From Thermoplasmata archaeon (GTDB lineage: Archaea; Thermoplasmatota; Thermoplasmata; Lutacidiplasmatales; UBA184), in NCBI GenBank assembly GCA_030039865.1, contig JASHUS010000005.1, positions 1-10,415 of the forward strand: a DNA stretch of 10,415 nucleotides, written 5' to 3'. A program made the position numbers and the translations under genes. The notes beneath the pieces were generated by a model. That model did no database searches. It saw nothing but the letters and a program-made list of their open reading frames with translations, and was not told the DNA's origin. This document shows, one piece after another, positions 1 to 5,287 of the stretch (position 1 is its first letter; every line of letters starts with the position of its first letter).

Positions 1-1
1 A

Positions 2-77
2 TGGGCCCGGACGGATTTGAACCGTCGACCGACCGGTTATGAGCCGGTCGCTCTAGGCCGGACTAAGCTACGGGCCC
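2..77 (-). tRNA. tRNA with CAU anticodon, probably tRNA-Ile2 (AUA-decoding); elongator tRNA-Met is the alternative
   Basis: A complete 76-nt cloverleaf reads on the minus strand. The acceptor stem is GGGCCCG/CGGGCCC (7 of 7 pairs), the D stem GCTT/GAGC, the anticodon stem ACCGG/CCGGT (5 of 5) with loop CTCATAA, and the T stem GACGG/CCGTC with loop TTCAAAT. The discriminator is A and the 3' CCA is not encoded. The anticodon is CAU. The initiator is unlikely, because archaeal initiators carry three G:C pairs at the base of the anticodon stem. From memory, the GGGCCCG acceptor end with A73 resembles archaeal tRNA-Ile2, whose C34 is changed to agmatidine by TiaS so that it reads AUA; elongator Met cannot be excluded without alignment. 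It lies 19 bp downstream of tRNA-Asn and may share its transcript. Confidence 0.93.
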
Positions 78-96
78 GCGCCCTAGAAGACCGAGG

Positions 97-200
97 CGCC
101 GCCGAGCGGAATTGGGGGTCGGCGGAAGGGCTCCGTCGGCCTTTCGAACCGCTGACCTTTCGGTTAACAGCCGATCGCTCTGCCACTGAGCTACGGCGGC
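97..200 (-). tRNA. tRNA-Asn (GUU) interrupted by a 32-nt T-loop intron
   Basis: Exon 1 (200 down to 143) gives the acceptor strand GCCGCCG, D arm GCTCAGTGGCAGAGC, anticodon arm ATCGG/CTGTTAA/CCGAA (anticodon GUU), the 5' T stem AGCGG and the start of the T loop, TTCGAA. The matching 3' T stem CCGCT and 3' acceptor strand CGGCGGC with discriminator G appear only 32 nt later (110 down to 97). Joined, they give a 72-nt tRNA with perfect acceptor and T stems and T loop TTCGAAT. Without the insertion no T stem or acceptor stem can form. The anticodon stem has one mismatch, A27·A43. The gene follows the HTH regulator at 227-634 by 26 bp and precedes the CAU tRNA by 19 bp. Confidence 0.92.
111..142 (-). 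other. tRNA-Asn intron in the T loop, probably position 59/60
   Basis: These 32 nt separate T-loop residues A59 and T60. Intron bases 138 down to 132 (CGACGGA) pair with 126 down to 120 (TCCGCCG), with one A·C mismatch, around a 5-nt loop. An AAA trinucleotide (144-142) sits at the 5' junction, and cutting between its second and third A gives exactly site 59/60, as expected for the archaeal splicing endonuclease at a 3-nt bulge. On the 3' side ATT (112-110) can serve as the second bulge, cut before T110. The central helix between them is imperfect, with only two to three of four pairs depending on register, so this is a relaxed rather than canonical bulge-helix-bulge motif. Sites 57/58 or 58/59 would give T loop TTCGATT and fit the motif less well. 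Confidence 0.8.
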
Positions 201-226
201 ACCGGGGCGGCCGAGCCGGCATCTCG

Positions 227-233
227 CTAATAG
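227..233 (-). promoter_or_regulatory. Candidate TATA box for tRNA-Asn, overlapping the HTH gene's stop codon
   Basis: CTATTAG on the minus strand ends 27 nt before the first base of mature tRNA-Asn, the usual archaeal TATA distance. Its last three bases are the TAG stop of the regulator gene. It is one of very few AT-rich heptamers in this GC-rich stretch. Spacing is the main support. Confidence 0.4.
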
Positions 234-634
234 CCTTTCCGGCCCGGCGGTGGACGGTTCTCCCGTTCGGCGGCCCGGCCCTTCAACTGCTGGATGACGC
301 CGCTCATCCGGTCGAGGGACGTCGAGAGGTTCGTCCAGAACTCCTTCGCCTTGTCCGTCACGACCGCGCCGTCCGCGCTCGGCTGGATGACGCCCTCGCG
401 CTCGAGCAGGTGCAGGGAGTAGCGCGTCTTGTGGATGGGCAGATGCAGCGCCTCGCTGAGCCGGATGATCCCCGTCGGTGGGCTCTTCGAGAGCTTCTCC
501 AAGATCTCGACGTTGCGGGCGAGCAGATCGAGCTCCTCCTCGATGCGGTCCACGAGATGGCCGGTCTCCGTCGCCTCCCCGCCCGGTAGCTCGTCGCGGG
601 GAGCGGGGTCCTTGCCGAACGGCATGGGTACCAC
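227..634 (-). CDS. Winged-helix transcriptional regulator, archaeal type
   Basis: This 135-aa protein is probably a DNA-binding regulator. Residues 26-50 form an amphipathic helix. Residues about 43-93 form a winged helix: the segment TGIIRLSEALHLP fits helices 1-2, HKTRYSLHLLEREGVI the recognition helix, and QPSADGAVVT the wing. The pattern resembles small archaeal predicted regulators of the COG4738 type (from memory). Residues 94-120 are a further helical stretch, possibly for dimerisation, and the tail is polar and basic. The start is GTG at 634: a TATA-like CCTAAAG ends 27 nt upstream and there is no Shine-Dalgarno site, which suits a leaderless transcript. ATG at 625 is the alternative and removes three residues. 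It lies 29 bp behind the antiporter gene, so it may be co-transcribed with it. Target genes are unknown. Confidence 0.85.
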   Translation of the reverse strand: MVPMPFGKDPAPRDELPGGEATETGHLVDRIEEELDLLARNVEILEKLSKSPPTGIIRLSEALHLPIHKTRYSLHLLEREGVIQPSADGAVVTDKAKEFWTNLSTSLDRMSGVIQQLKGRAAERENRPPPGRKGY

Positions 635-661
635 CCGGGACGCGGGAGGGCGGTATTCAAT

Positions 662-668
662 CTTTAGG
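662..668 (-). promoter_or_regulatory. Candidate TATA box for the HTH regulator, on the antiporter stop codon
   Basis: CCTAAAG on the minus strand contains the TAA stop of the antiporter gene and ends 28 nt before the GTG at 634. It suggests that the regulator can be transcribed on its own as a leaderless mRNA. Confidence 0.4.
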
Positions 669-1968
669 CCGGCCCCGACGGGCGACCCGGTCCGCGCTCA
701 GCGCCCCCGGCGTCGGGCGCGGGCGTCCTGCGATCTCCGGGGCCCGGCGCGTCGCGGAACAGATAGAGCACGAGCGCCGCCCCGATCGCCGAGGTCGCGA
801 TCGACATCACGACGATCGCGGTGTAGTAGTCGCCCGTGATGAGCCCCGCCCCGAGCGCGGTCACGGCGACGATGATCCCGATCTCGCCGCGGGGCACGAG
901 GCCGGCGCCGACCCGGAGCGCGGAACGGCGCCCGAGATGGCGCGACTCCGCGGGGACCGAGACGAGCTTGCCGACGACCGCGAGCCCGGTGAGCGCCGCG
1001 ACGAGCGGCCACGTCGCGACGAGCTCGTTGACCGAGACGAGGAGGCCGATGCCGGCGAAGAAGAACGGCGCGAAGAACGTGTTGAGCGCGCCGAAGCCGC
1101 TGCGCAGATCGTAGCGGTCCCGCACCTCCGCCATCGCCATCCCGGCGAGCAGCGCGCCCACGATCGACGCGAGCTGGAACGACGTCGCGAGCGCGCTCGC
1201 GCCGAGGCAGAGCAGGATCGCGAGCACGAAGACCGGGCCCGACGCCGGTCGAGCGGGCGCGGCGGACGGGTCCGACGGAGCGTACCGGCGCACGAAGCGC
1301 GGGGCGATGTAGAAGAAGAAGACGATGAACGCGATCGCGGCGGCGAGCACGATCCCGGCCTGGTAGACGAGGTCGACCGGGCCGTGAACGCTCTGCGCGG
1401 TGAAGGCGAAGACGACCGTCAGCACCATCGCGCCGACGACGTCCTCGATCAGCGCCGCGCCCAGCATCAGGTGCGCCTCGTCGGTCTCGAGAAGCCCGTG
1501 GTCCCGCAGGATGCGCGCCGTCACGGTGAGCGAGGAGACCATGAGCGCGACGCCGACGAAGAGCGCGGCCGACCAACGTCCCGTACCGCCGAGGGCGATC
1601 ACAAGCGCGACCCCGAGCGCGAACGGGATCGTCGTGCCCCACGCCGCCGTCGAGGCGGCGGCCCGGGCGAACCGGCGGACGGCCGACGGCAGGACCTCGA
1701 GCCCGACCGCGAACGCAAGGAAGATGACGCCGATGTCGGCGAGCCCGGTCAACGCGTCGCGGCTGACGACGCCCTGCGCGGAGCTCGCGTTGAGTCCGAT
1801 CCAGTTCTCGAGATCGAACGAGCCCACGACGAAGTTCGCGATCACGATGCCGGCGATGATCTCGCCGATGAGCGCCGGCAGTCCGAGCCGTCGCGTCGCC
1901 CAACCGAAAGCTTGGGCGAGCAGGAAGACGAAGAAGAGGGCCCCCAGGAGGGGGAGGACGACGGCCAT
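664..1968 (-). CDS. Cation:proton antiporter, CPA2 (Kef/NapA-like) family
   Basis: This 434-aa integral membrane protein probably exchanges Na+ or K+ for protons. It shows about 12 hydrophobic segments between residues 1 and 405. Family marks are the N-terminal LGLPALIGEIIAGIV (28-42), the unwound-helix segment SSLTVTARILRDHGLL (145-160), the ion-site motif AALIEDVVG (171-179, with Glu175-Asp176) and PRGEIGIIVA (359-368), where CPA proteins carry the conserved basic residue. The acidic pair is ED rather than the DD of electrogenic NapA/NhaA; what this means for coupling is not settled by sequence. There is no TrkA-N/RCK domain; the protein ends in a short Pro/Gly-rich tail (about 406-434). 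The ATG at 1968 is supported by a TATA-like CATAATC 23 nt upstream and the absence of a Shine-Dalgarno site, so the transcript is probably leaderless. The HTH gene follows after 29 bp. The MDR gene is divergent. Confidence 0.93.
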   Translation of the reverse strand: MAVVLPLLGALFFVFLLAQAFGWATRRLGLPALIGEIIAGIVIANFVVGSFDLENWIGLNASSAQGVVSRDALTGLADIGVIFLAFAVGLEVLPSAVRRFARAAASTAAWGTTIPFALGVALVIALGGTGRWSAALFVGVALMVSSLTVTARILRDHGLLETDEAHLMLGAALIEDVVGAMVLTVVFAFTAQSVHGPVDLVYQAGIVLAAAIAFIVFFFYIAPRFVRRYAPSDPSAAPARPASGPVFVLAILLCLGASALATSFQLASIVGALLAGMAMAEVRDRYDLRSGFGALNTFFAPFFFAGIGLLVSVNELVATWPLVAALTGLAVVGKLVSVPAESRHLGRRSALRVGAGLVPRGEIGIIVAVTALGAGLITGDYYTAIVVMSIATSAIGAALVLYLFRDAPGPGDRRTPAPDAGGAERGPGRPSGPA

Positions 1969-1990
1969 TCCGCGAAGCGACGCCGGCGTA

Positions 1991-1997
1991 GATTATG
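1991..1997 (-). promoter_or_regulatory. Candidate TATA box for the antiporter gene
   Basis: CATAATC on the minus strand ends 23 nt before the ATG at 1968. It closely matches the elements in front of the response regulator (CCTAATC) and the formate-THF ligase (CTTAATC). A T-rich patch, gttttcttt (2001-2009 on the plus strand), lies just upstream and could be the B-recognition/flanking region. The rest of 1969-2101 is GC-rich with no other recognisable feature except the MDR promoter. Confidence 0.5.
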
Positions 1998-2066
1998 GCA
2001 GTTTTCTTTGGGATCGCCACCGGCCCGTGCGGAACACCTACCTCTGGCGGCGGGGGAACCGGTCGG

Positions 2067-2073
2067 CCTAAGA
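2067..2073 (+). promoter_or_regulatory. Candidate TATA box for the MDR oxidoreductase
   Basis: CCTAAGA followed by AGAG is the only AT-leaning patch near the gene and ends 29 nt before the ATG at 2102. No Shine-Dalgarno site lies between, consistent with a leaderless mRNA. Confidence 0.4.
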
Positions 2074-2101
2074 AGAGCCGCCGGCTCGGGGCCCCGACGC
2101 G

Positions 2102-3082
2102 ATGAAGGCCGCGGTCGTGCGCGTGGGCGGCGAACCGCCCGAGTTCGGGGAGTTCGAAGCGCCGACGCCCCGCGCCGACGAAGTGCGGGTCGCGGTCGTG
2201 GCCAGCGCGGTGTCGCGTCTCGCCTACTCCCGGGCGATGGGGCGACACTACAGCGCCGAGGAGTCGCCGCCGTTCGTCGCCGGCGTCGACGGCGTGGGGC
2301 GGACCGACGAGGGGCGGATGGTCTACTTCACGCTCCCCCGGCCGCCGTTCGGGGCCCTCGCCGAGTGGTCGGTCGCGCCGGCCTCGAACGTGGTGCCGCT
2401 CCCCGAGGGACTCGATCCCGTCCTCGCCGCGGCCGCCGCGATCCCCGGCATGTCCTGCTGGGTCCCGCTCACCGTCCATGCCCCGATCCCGCCGGGGGGT
2501 TCCGTCCTCATCAACGGCGCCACCGGTTCCTCCGGTCGGATGGCCGTGCAGGTCGCGAAGCACCTGGGCGCCCGCCGGGTCATCGCGACCGGTCGCGAGG
2601 GACCTCGGCTCCGCCGGTTGACCGAGGTCGGCGCGGACGTCGTCCTTCCGCTCGGAATGGAACGCGAGGCGCTGCACGAGCGGATCCGTTCGGAGGCCCG
2701 CGACTCGGGGCTCGCCGTCGTGCTCGACTACCTCTGGGGATCCTCCGCCCAGACGATCCTCGCCGCGCTCGGTACACCACCGGCCCCCCGTCGATCCGAG
2801 CGGATCCGCTACGTCGAGGTCGGCGCGGTGAGCGCCGCCGACATCACGCTGGACGGCGCCTGGCTCCGTGCGTCCGGAATCGAGCTCATCGGAACGGGCG
2901 TGGGGAGCACGCCCCCTAGCGCGCTGCTCCGCGGCATCGGTGAGTTCCTTCGGGCGTTGGCCGCGGAACAGTTCCGCATCGATTACGATGCGATCCCCCT
3001 CGCGGAGATCGGGAGCTCCTGGAATCGCGCGCTCGGCGAACGTCGCCTCGTCTACACGATCCCGCCGTCGGAGTCCCGTTAG
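2102..3082 (+). CDS. Quinone-oxidoreductase-like MDR-superfamily NAD(P)H-dependent oxidoreductase
   Basis: This 326-aa protein has the medium-chain dehydrogenase/reductase layout: a GroES-like substrate domain (about 1-125) and a Rossmann cofactor domain (about 126-275), then a return to the catalytic fold. Visible marks are FVAGVDGVGR (58-67), AIPGMSCW (113-120), and the nucleotide-binding stretch VLINGATGSSGRMAVQVAKHLGA (135-157), which replaces the usual GxGxxG with a Gly-Ala-Thr-Gly loop typical of quinone oxidoreductases and enoyl reductases. VLDYLWG in the second half is also typical of a quinone-oxidoreductase subgroup. The Cys/His zinc ligands of alcohol dehydrogenases are not seen, so it should be zinc-independent. 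Likely chemistry is NAD(P)H-dependent reduction of quinones or α,β-unsaturated carbonyls; the substrate is unknown. It is a single gene, divergent from the antiporter and convergent with the response regulator. Confidence 0.9.
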   Translation: MKAAVVRVGGEPPEFGEFEAPTPRADEVRVAVVASAVSRLAYSRAMGRHYSAEESPPFVAGVDGVGRTDEGRMVYFTLPRPPFGALAEWSVAPASNVVPLPEGLDPVLAAAAAIPGMSCWVPLTVHAPIPPGGSVLINGATGSSGRMAVQVAKHLGARRVIATGREGPRLRRLTEVGADVVLPLGMEREALHERIRSEARDSGLAVVLDYLWGSSAQTILAALGTPPAPRRSERIRYVEVGAVSAADITLDGAWLRASGIELIGTGVGSTPPSALLRGIGEFLRALAAEQFRIDYDAIPLAEIGSSWNRALGERRLVYTIPPSESR

Positions 3083-3136
3083 CCGGACCTTCGGACCCGG
3101 CTCGCCGTCGCGGCCGGGCGCGCCTGAGAGAACGAG

Positions 3137-4174
3137 CTACCGGCCCTTGCCCGGGAAGGCGAGGTTGCCGGCGCCGGCCACCGGCGGCAGGAACATGGCG
3201 TCGACGAGGAGCTGCACGCCGGCCTTTCCCCGGCCCGTCAGCCGGTACTTCTCGCCCTCGTGCGCGAGCAGGCCGGCGTCCACGAGCTTGCGCATATGGA
3301 AGGCGAGCTTCGGGGAGTCGTCCAAGCCGGCCGCCGCCATCGCCTCGCCGAACGTCATCGCTCCCTGGGCGGCCCGTTCGAGCACCTTGCGCCGGATCGG
3401 GTTCGCGAGCGCCTCGAGCGCCGAGTGCGTCTCGTCCGCCGCGACGGCCGCTCCGAGCGCGGCGGCCTGGGACGGAGTGATCCGGGACGGATCGAACCCG
3501 ACGCGCAGCGGGCCGTGGCCCCCCAGTTGCTCGCGCAGGCGGTCGAAGACGTGCACGACGTCCTCGAGCCGGTGATGCTCGAGCAGTCGTTCCGCGTGCT
3601 CGATCACGACCGCTGCGTTCGCGTGCTCGGCGACGAAACTTTCGGTCCGGCCCACGAGCGCGGACGGCATCGAAGGGTCGAGCGGCTCGACATGCAGGTG
3701 CGCGGGAGGCGATCCGTGCGCGTCCCCGAAGAACAGGACCTCGTGCTGTCCGTCCGTCGCGAGGGCCCGGCCGTCCCTCCACGGGTCCCGCTCCCGCTCG
3801 GGGGGCGCTTCGTACACGCGTTCCTGGGCGACGAGCGCGAGCGTCGCGCGGACCTGCTCGATGCGGAACGGCTTGCGAAGGTAGTCGAACGCCCCGGCGT
3901 GCATCGCCTCGATCGCGGTGTCGATCGTCGCGAAACCCGTGATCATCACGACCAGCGTGCGGGGCCACCGCTCGCGGACTTGGCGCAGGAGCTCGAGACC
4001 GCTCATGCGCGGCATCCGTAGATCGGTGAGGAGCACGTCCGCTTCCTCGTGCTCGAGCCATTCGATCGCCTTCGCGGCGGACGGCGCGACCGCGACCGTG
4101 TGGTCGTCCTCGCGCAGGAGCTCCGCGAGCTCCTCGCGGAACACCGCGTCGTCGTCCACGACCAGCACGCGCAC
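3137..4174 (-). CDS. Response regulator: receiver, DUF835-like segment, ArsR-type winged helix
   Basis: This 345-aa protein is the probable output partner of the histidine kinase at 5288-6754. Residues 1-118 are a complete receiver: acidic pocket Asp7-Asp8-Asp9, phosphoacceptor Asp51 in LLTDLRMP, Thr79 and Lys101 (FDYLRKPF). The sequence is close to NtrC-type receivers, but no σ54 ATPase follows. After a charged linker (119-145), residues about 146-245 resemble archaeal DUF835 (AAVVIEHAERLLEHH, then EDVVHVFDRLREQL, then GFDPSRITP); this assignment is tentative. Residues about 250-326 are an ArsR-like winged helix of archaeal style (ALANPIRRKVLE, KLAFHMRKLVDAGLL, YRLTGRGK). The start is a GTG, chosen because TATA-like CCTAATC lies 24 nt upstream. 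It should bind DNA in a phosphorylation-dependent way; targets are unknown. Confidence 0.92.
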   Translation of the reverse strand: MRVLVVDDDAVFREELAELLREDDHTVAVAPSAAKAIEWLEHEEADVLLTDLRMPRMSGLELLRQVRERWPRTLVVMITGFATIDTAIEAMHAGAFDYLRKPFRIEQVRATLALVAQERVYEAPPERERDPWRDGRALATDGQHEVLFFGDAHGSPPAHLHVEPLDPSMPSALVGRTESFVAEHANAAVVIEHAERLLEHHRLEDVVHVFDRLREQLGGHGPLRVGFDPSRITPSQAAALGAAVAADETHSALEALANPIRRKVLERAAQGAMTFGEAMAAAGLDDSPKLAFHMRKLVDAGLLAHEGEKYRLTGRGKAGVQLLVDAMFLPPVAGAGNLAFPGKGR

Positions 4175-4197
4175 GGGCGCGGGACTCGCCCTCGAAG

Positions 4198-4204
4198 GAT
4201 TAGG
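4198..4204 (-). promoter_or_regulatory. Candidate TATA box for the response regulator
   Basis: CCTAATC on the minus strand ends 24 nt before the GTG at 4174, so the transcript would be leaderless. It gives the response regulator its own promoter, separate from the membrane-protein gene upstream. Confidence 0.5.
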
Positions 4205-4245
4205 ACTTCGCTCCCCGAACGGGGCGAGGGCCGCGGGATGCCCGT

Positions 4246-4312
4246 CAAACGAAAATTGCTCCGGAAGGGGTTACGGGCCCGTACGCGCCGGTCGGGCGCG
4301 CGGGCGGGCCCG
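4246..4312 (-). terminator. Probable terminator after the membrane-protein gene: GC hairpin, then T-rich run
   Basis: Reading the minus strand, 19 nt after the stop of the gene at 4331-5125 there is a two-part stem: outer GGGCCCG/CGGGCCC (4306-4312 with 4274-4280) and inner CGCGCC/GGCGCG (4295-4300 with 4284-4289) around a 5-nt loop. About 17 nt further on comes AATTTTCGTTT (4257-4247), the most T-rich stretch in the region. Archaeal termination depends mainly on T-rich non-template runs, so the run may matter more than the hairpin. The rest of 4175-4330 holds the response-regulator promoter and nothing else I recognise. Confidence 0.45.
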
Positions 4313-4330
4313 TGGTTCCGCGGTGGGTGC

Positions 4331-5125
4331 CTACGGAGCGTTCGCCGGTCCGCTGCCGATGTGGCCGGGCAGCGTGATCCCGAAGTACCAGAACGCCGCG
4401 ATCGAGGCGAGGGCCGCGAAGACCGGGAAGAACAGGACGAACGCCTGGGCCCAGTACGCGAAGTGGACCCCGCCGCTCGCCGGCGTCTCTCCCGTCACGG
4501 GCGCCGTCGGGACGACCGGCTGGGCGCCGCGGGAGTTGGTCACGCGGGGCATCCGGTAGGTCCGCCCGATCCCGCCGGGGGCGAGGATCGGCTGGCCCAT
4601 TTCCGCGTGCTTCAGGTAGTAGTCGACCAGCACCGAGGCCGGGAACGCCGAGATCCCCGTGACGCCGAACGAGAGGTAGAGCAGCAGCGTGTCGAACGGG
4701 TCCTTCGTGAACGCCGGTGTCGCGGTGTACCCGGTGTAGCCGTAGACGATCGTCACCGCGCCGCAGATGAGCGCGATGAGGCCGACGTACTGCAGCTTCA
4801 GCGAGAACTGGGCCGCGATCGCGTACGAGACGAGTACGATCGCGATCATGACCAGGGGGTCGAAGAAGAAGATGTTGTACCCGCCGAGCCCGTCGGAGGC
4901 GAGGAACGGCCAGGTCATCTCTCCCCAGAGCGATATCGCGAAGAGCGCGCCGCCGAGCAGCGCGAGCGGGGCCGAGAGGCCGCGCAGCACGCCGCGGACG
5001 CCGCGGGGGTCGTTCGTCCGGATCCCCCACCAGATCAGCACCCCGGCGTAGGCGAGGAGCGCGGCGACGGTCGCCAGCATCACCTCGATGAGGGCGAGGT
5101 CGTCGATGAACGGCGTGAACGCCAT
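4331..5125 (-). CDS. Six-helix membrane protein, DUF981-like
   Basis: This 264-aa protein has six clear hydrophobic helices, at about residues 10-34, 51-70, 86-107, 111-131, 145-167 and 224-250. A long polar, Pro/Gly-rich loop (about 170-222) separates helices 5 and 6. Acidic and aromatic residues occur within or beside the helices (SLWGEMTWPF at 65-74, YNIFFFDP at 83-90). The layout and the FFDPLV segment resemble the archaeal DUF981/COG3374 membrane proteins, whose function is unknown; this assignment is from memory and tentative. The ATG at 5125 follows a strong Shine-Dalgarno AAGGGAGG with 7-nt spacing, which is unusual in this mostly leaderless window, and comes two bases after the stop of a 22-codon mini-ORF. 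It lies between a histidine kinase and a response regulator on the same strand, so it may supply the membrane input that the soluble kinase lacks. That is inference only. Confidence 0.85.
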   Translation of the reverse strand: MAFTPFIDDLALIEVMLATVAALLAYAGVLIWWGIRTNDPRGVRGVLRGLSAPLALLGGALFAISLWGEMTWPFLASDGLGGYNIFFFDPLVMIAIVLVSYAIAAQFSLKLQYVGLIALICGAVTIVYGYTGYTATPAFTKDPFDTLLLYLSFGVTGISAFPASVLVDYYLKHAEMGQPILAPGGIGRTYRMPRVTNSRGAQPVVPTAPVTGETPASGGVHFAYWAQAFVLFFPVFAALASIAAFWYFGITLPGHIGSGPANAP

Positions 5126-5127
5126 CG

Positions 5128-5196
5128 TCAGGCCTCCCTTCCGGCCGCGGTTCGTTCGGCGAGGGTCGCTCCCGGCAGGCTCGTGGTTTCGGCCAT
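5128..5196 (-). CDS. 22-codon mini-ORF leading into the membrane-protein gene
   Basis: An ATG at 5196 opens a 22-aa frame (starts MAETTSLPG, ends AAGREA) that stops with TGA two bases before the ATG of the membrane protein. It has a good Shine-Dalgarno, AAGGTGA (5202-5208), 5 nt before its ATG, and a TATA-like GAAATACT about 33 nt upstream, so it would be the first frame on the transcript. The membrane protein's own Shine-Dalgarno lies within its last codons. The peptide is polar with no hydrophobic helix. It could be a translated leader that couples or tunes expression of the membrane protein, a genuine small protein, or chance. I do not recognise it. Confidence 0.5.
   Translation of the reverse strand: MAETTSLPGATLAERTAAGREA
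5133..5140 (-). promoter_or_regulatory. Shine-Dalgarno of the membrane-protein gene
   Basis: AAGGGAGG lies 7 nt before the ATG at 5125 and fixes that start. It is embedded in the final codons of the mini-ORF, so ribosomes translating the mini-ORF would pass over it. Confidence 0.7.
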
Positions 5197-5201
5197 GGGC
5201 G

Positions 5202-5208
5202 TCACCTT
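5202..5208 (-). promoter_or_regulatory. Shine-Dalgarno of the 22-codon mini-ORF
   Basis: AAGGTGA, complementary to the archaeal 16S rRNA 3' end, sits 5 nt before the ATG at 5196. Most genes in this window have no such site, so its presence argues that the mini-ORF is translated. Confidence 0.55.
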
Positions 5209-5228
5209 GACCCCCGCTGGGAGTCCGG

Positions 5229-5236
5229 AGTATTTC
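5229..5236 (-). promoter_or_regulatory. Candidate TATA box for the mini-ORF/membrane-protein transcript
   Basis: GAAATACT on the minus strand would place transcription start near 5205-5210, giving a very short leader that just includes the mini-ORF's Shine-Dalgarno. Its presence argues that the membrane protein need not depend on read-through from the kinase gene. Confidence 0.4.
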
Positions 5237-5260
5237 GACCGTCCATCAACTCCGTTTGAC

Positions 5261-5275
5261 GGCGCGGAAGGCGCC
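5261..5275 (-). terminator. Possible terminator hairpin after the histidine kinase
   Basis: A perfect 5-bp stem GGCGC/GCGCC with a 5-nt loop lies 12 nt after the kinase stop codon. No strong T run follows (only GTCAAACGGAGTTG), so termination here is uncertain. Confidence 0.25.
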
Positions 5276-5287
5276 CGGGGGCCCGCT

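Noticed and set aside
97..200. tRNA-Asn as a pseudogene with an insertion
   Set aside because: Both stems flanking the insertion are perfect, the insert folds by itself, and the junction fits the splicing rule, so an intron is the simpler reading. The A27·A43 mismatch alone does not argue for decay.
478..2919. 813-codon open frame on the plus strand across the antiporter and MDR genes
   Set aside because: It is antisense to the antiporter and out of frame with the MDR gene, is dominated by Arg/Asp/Glu/Gly runs typical of GC-rich shadow frames, and shows no domain pattern.
3083..3136. Terminator between the convergent MDR and response-regulator genes
   Set aside because: The 54 bp are GC-rich with a short CCGG palindrome but no convincing stem or T run on either strand.
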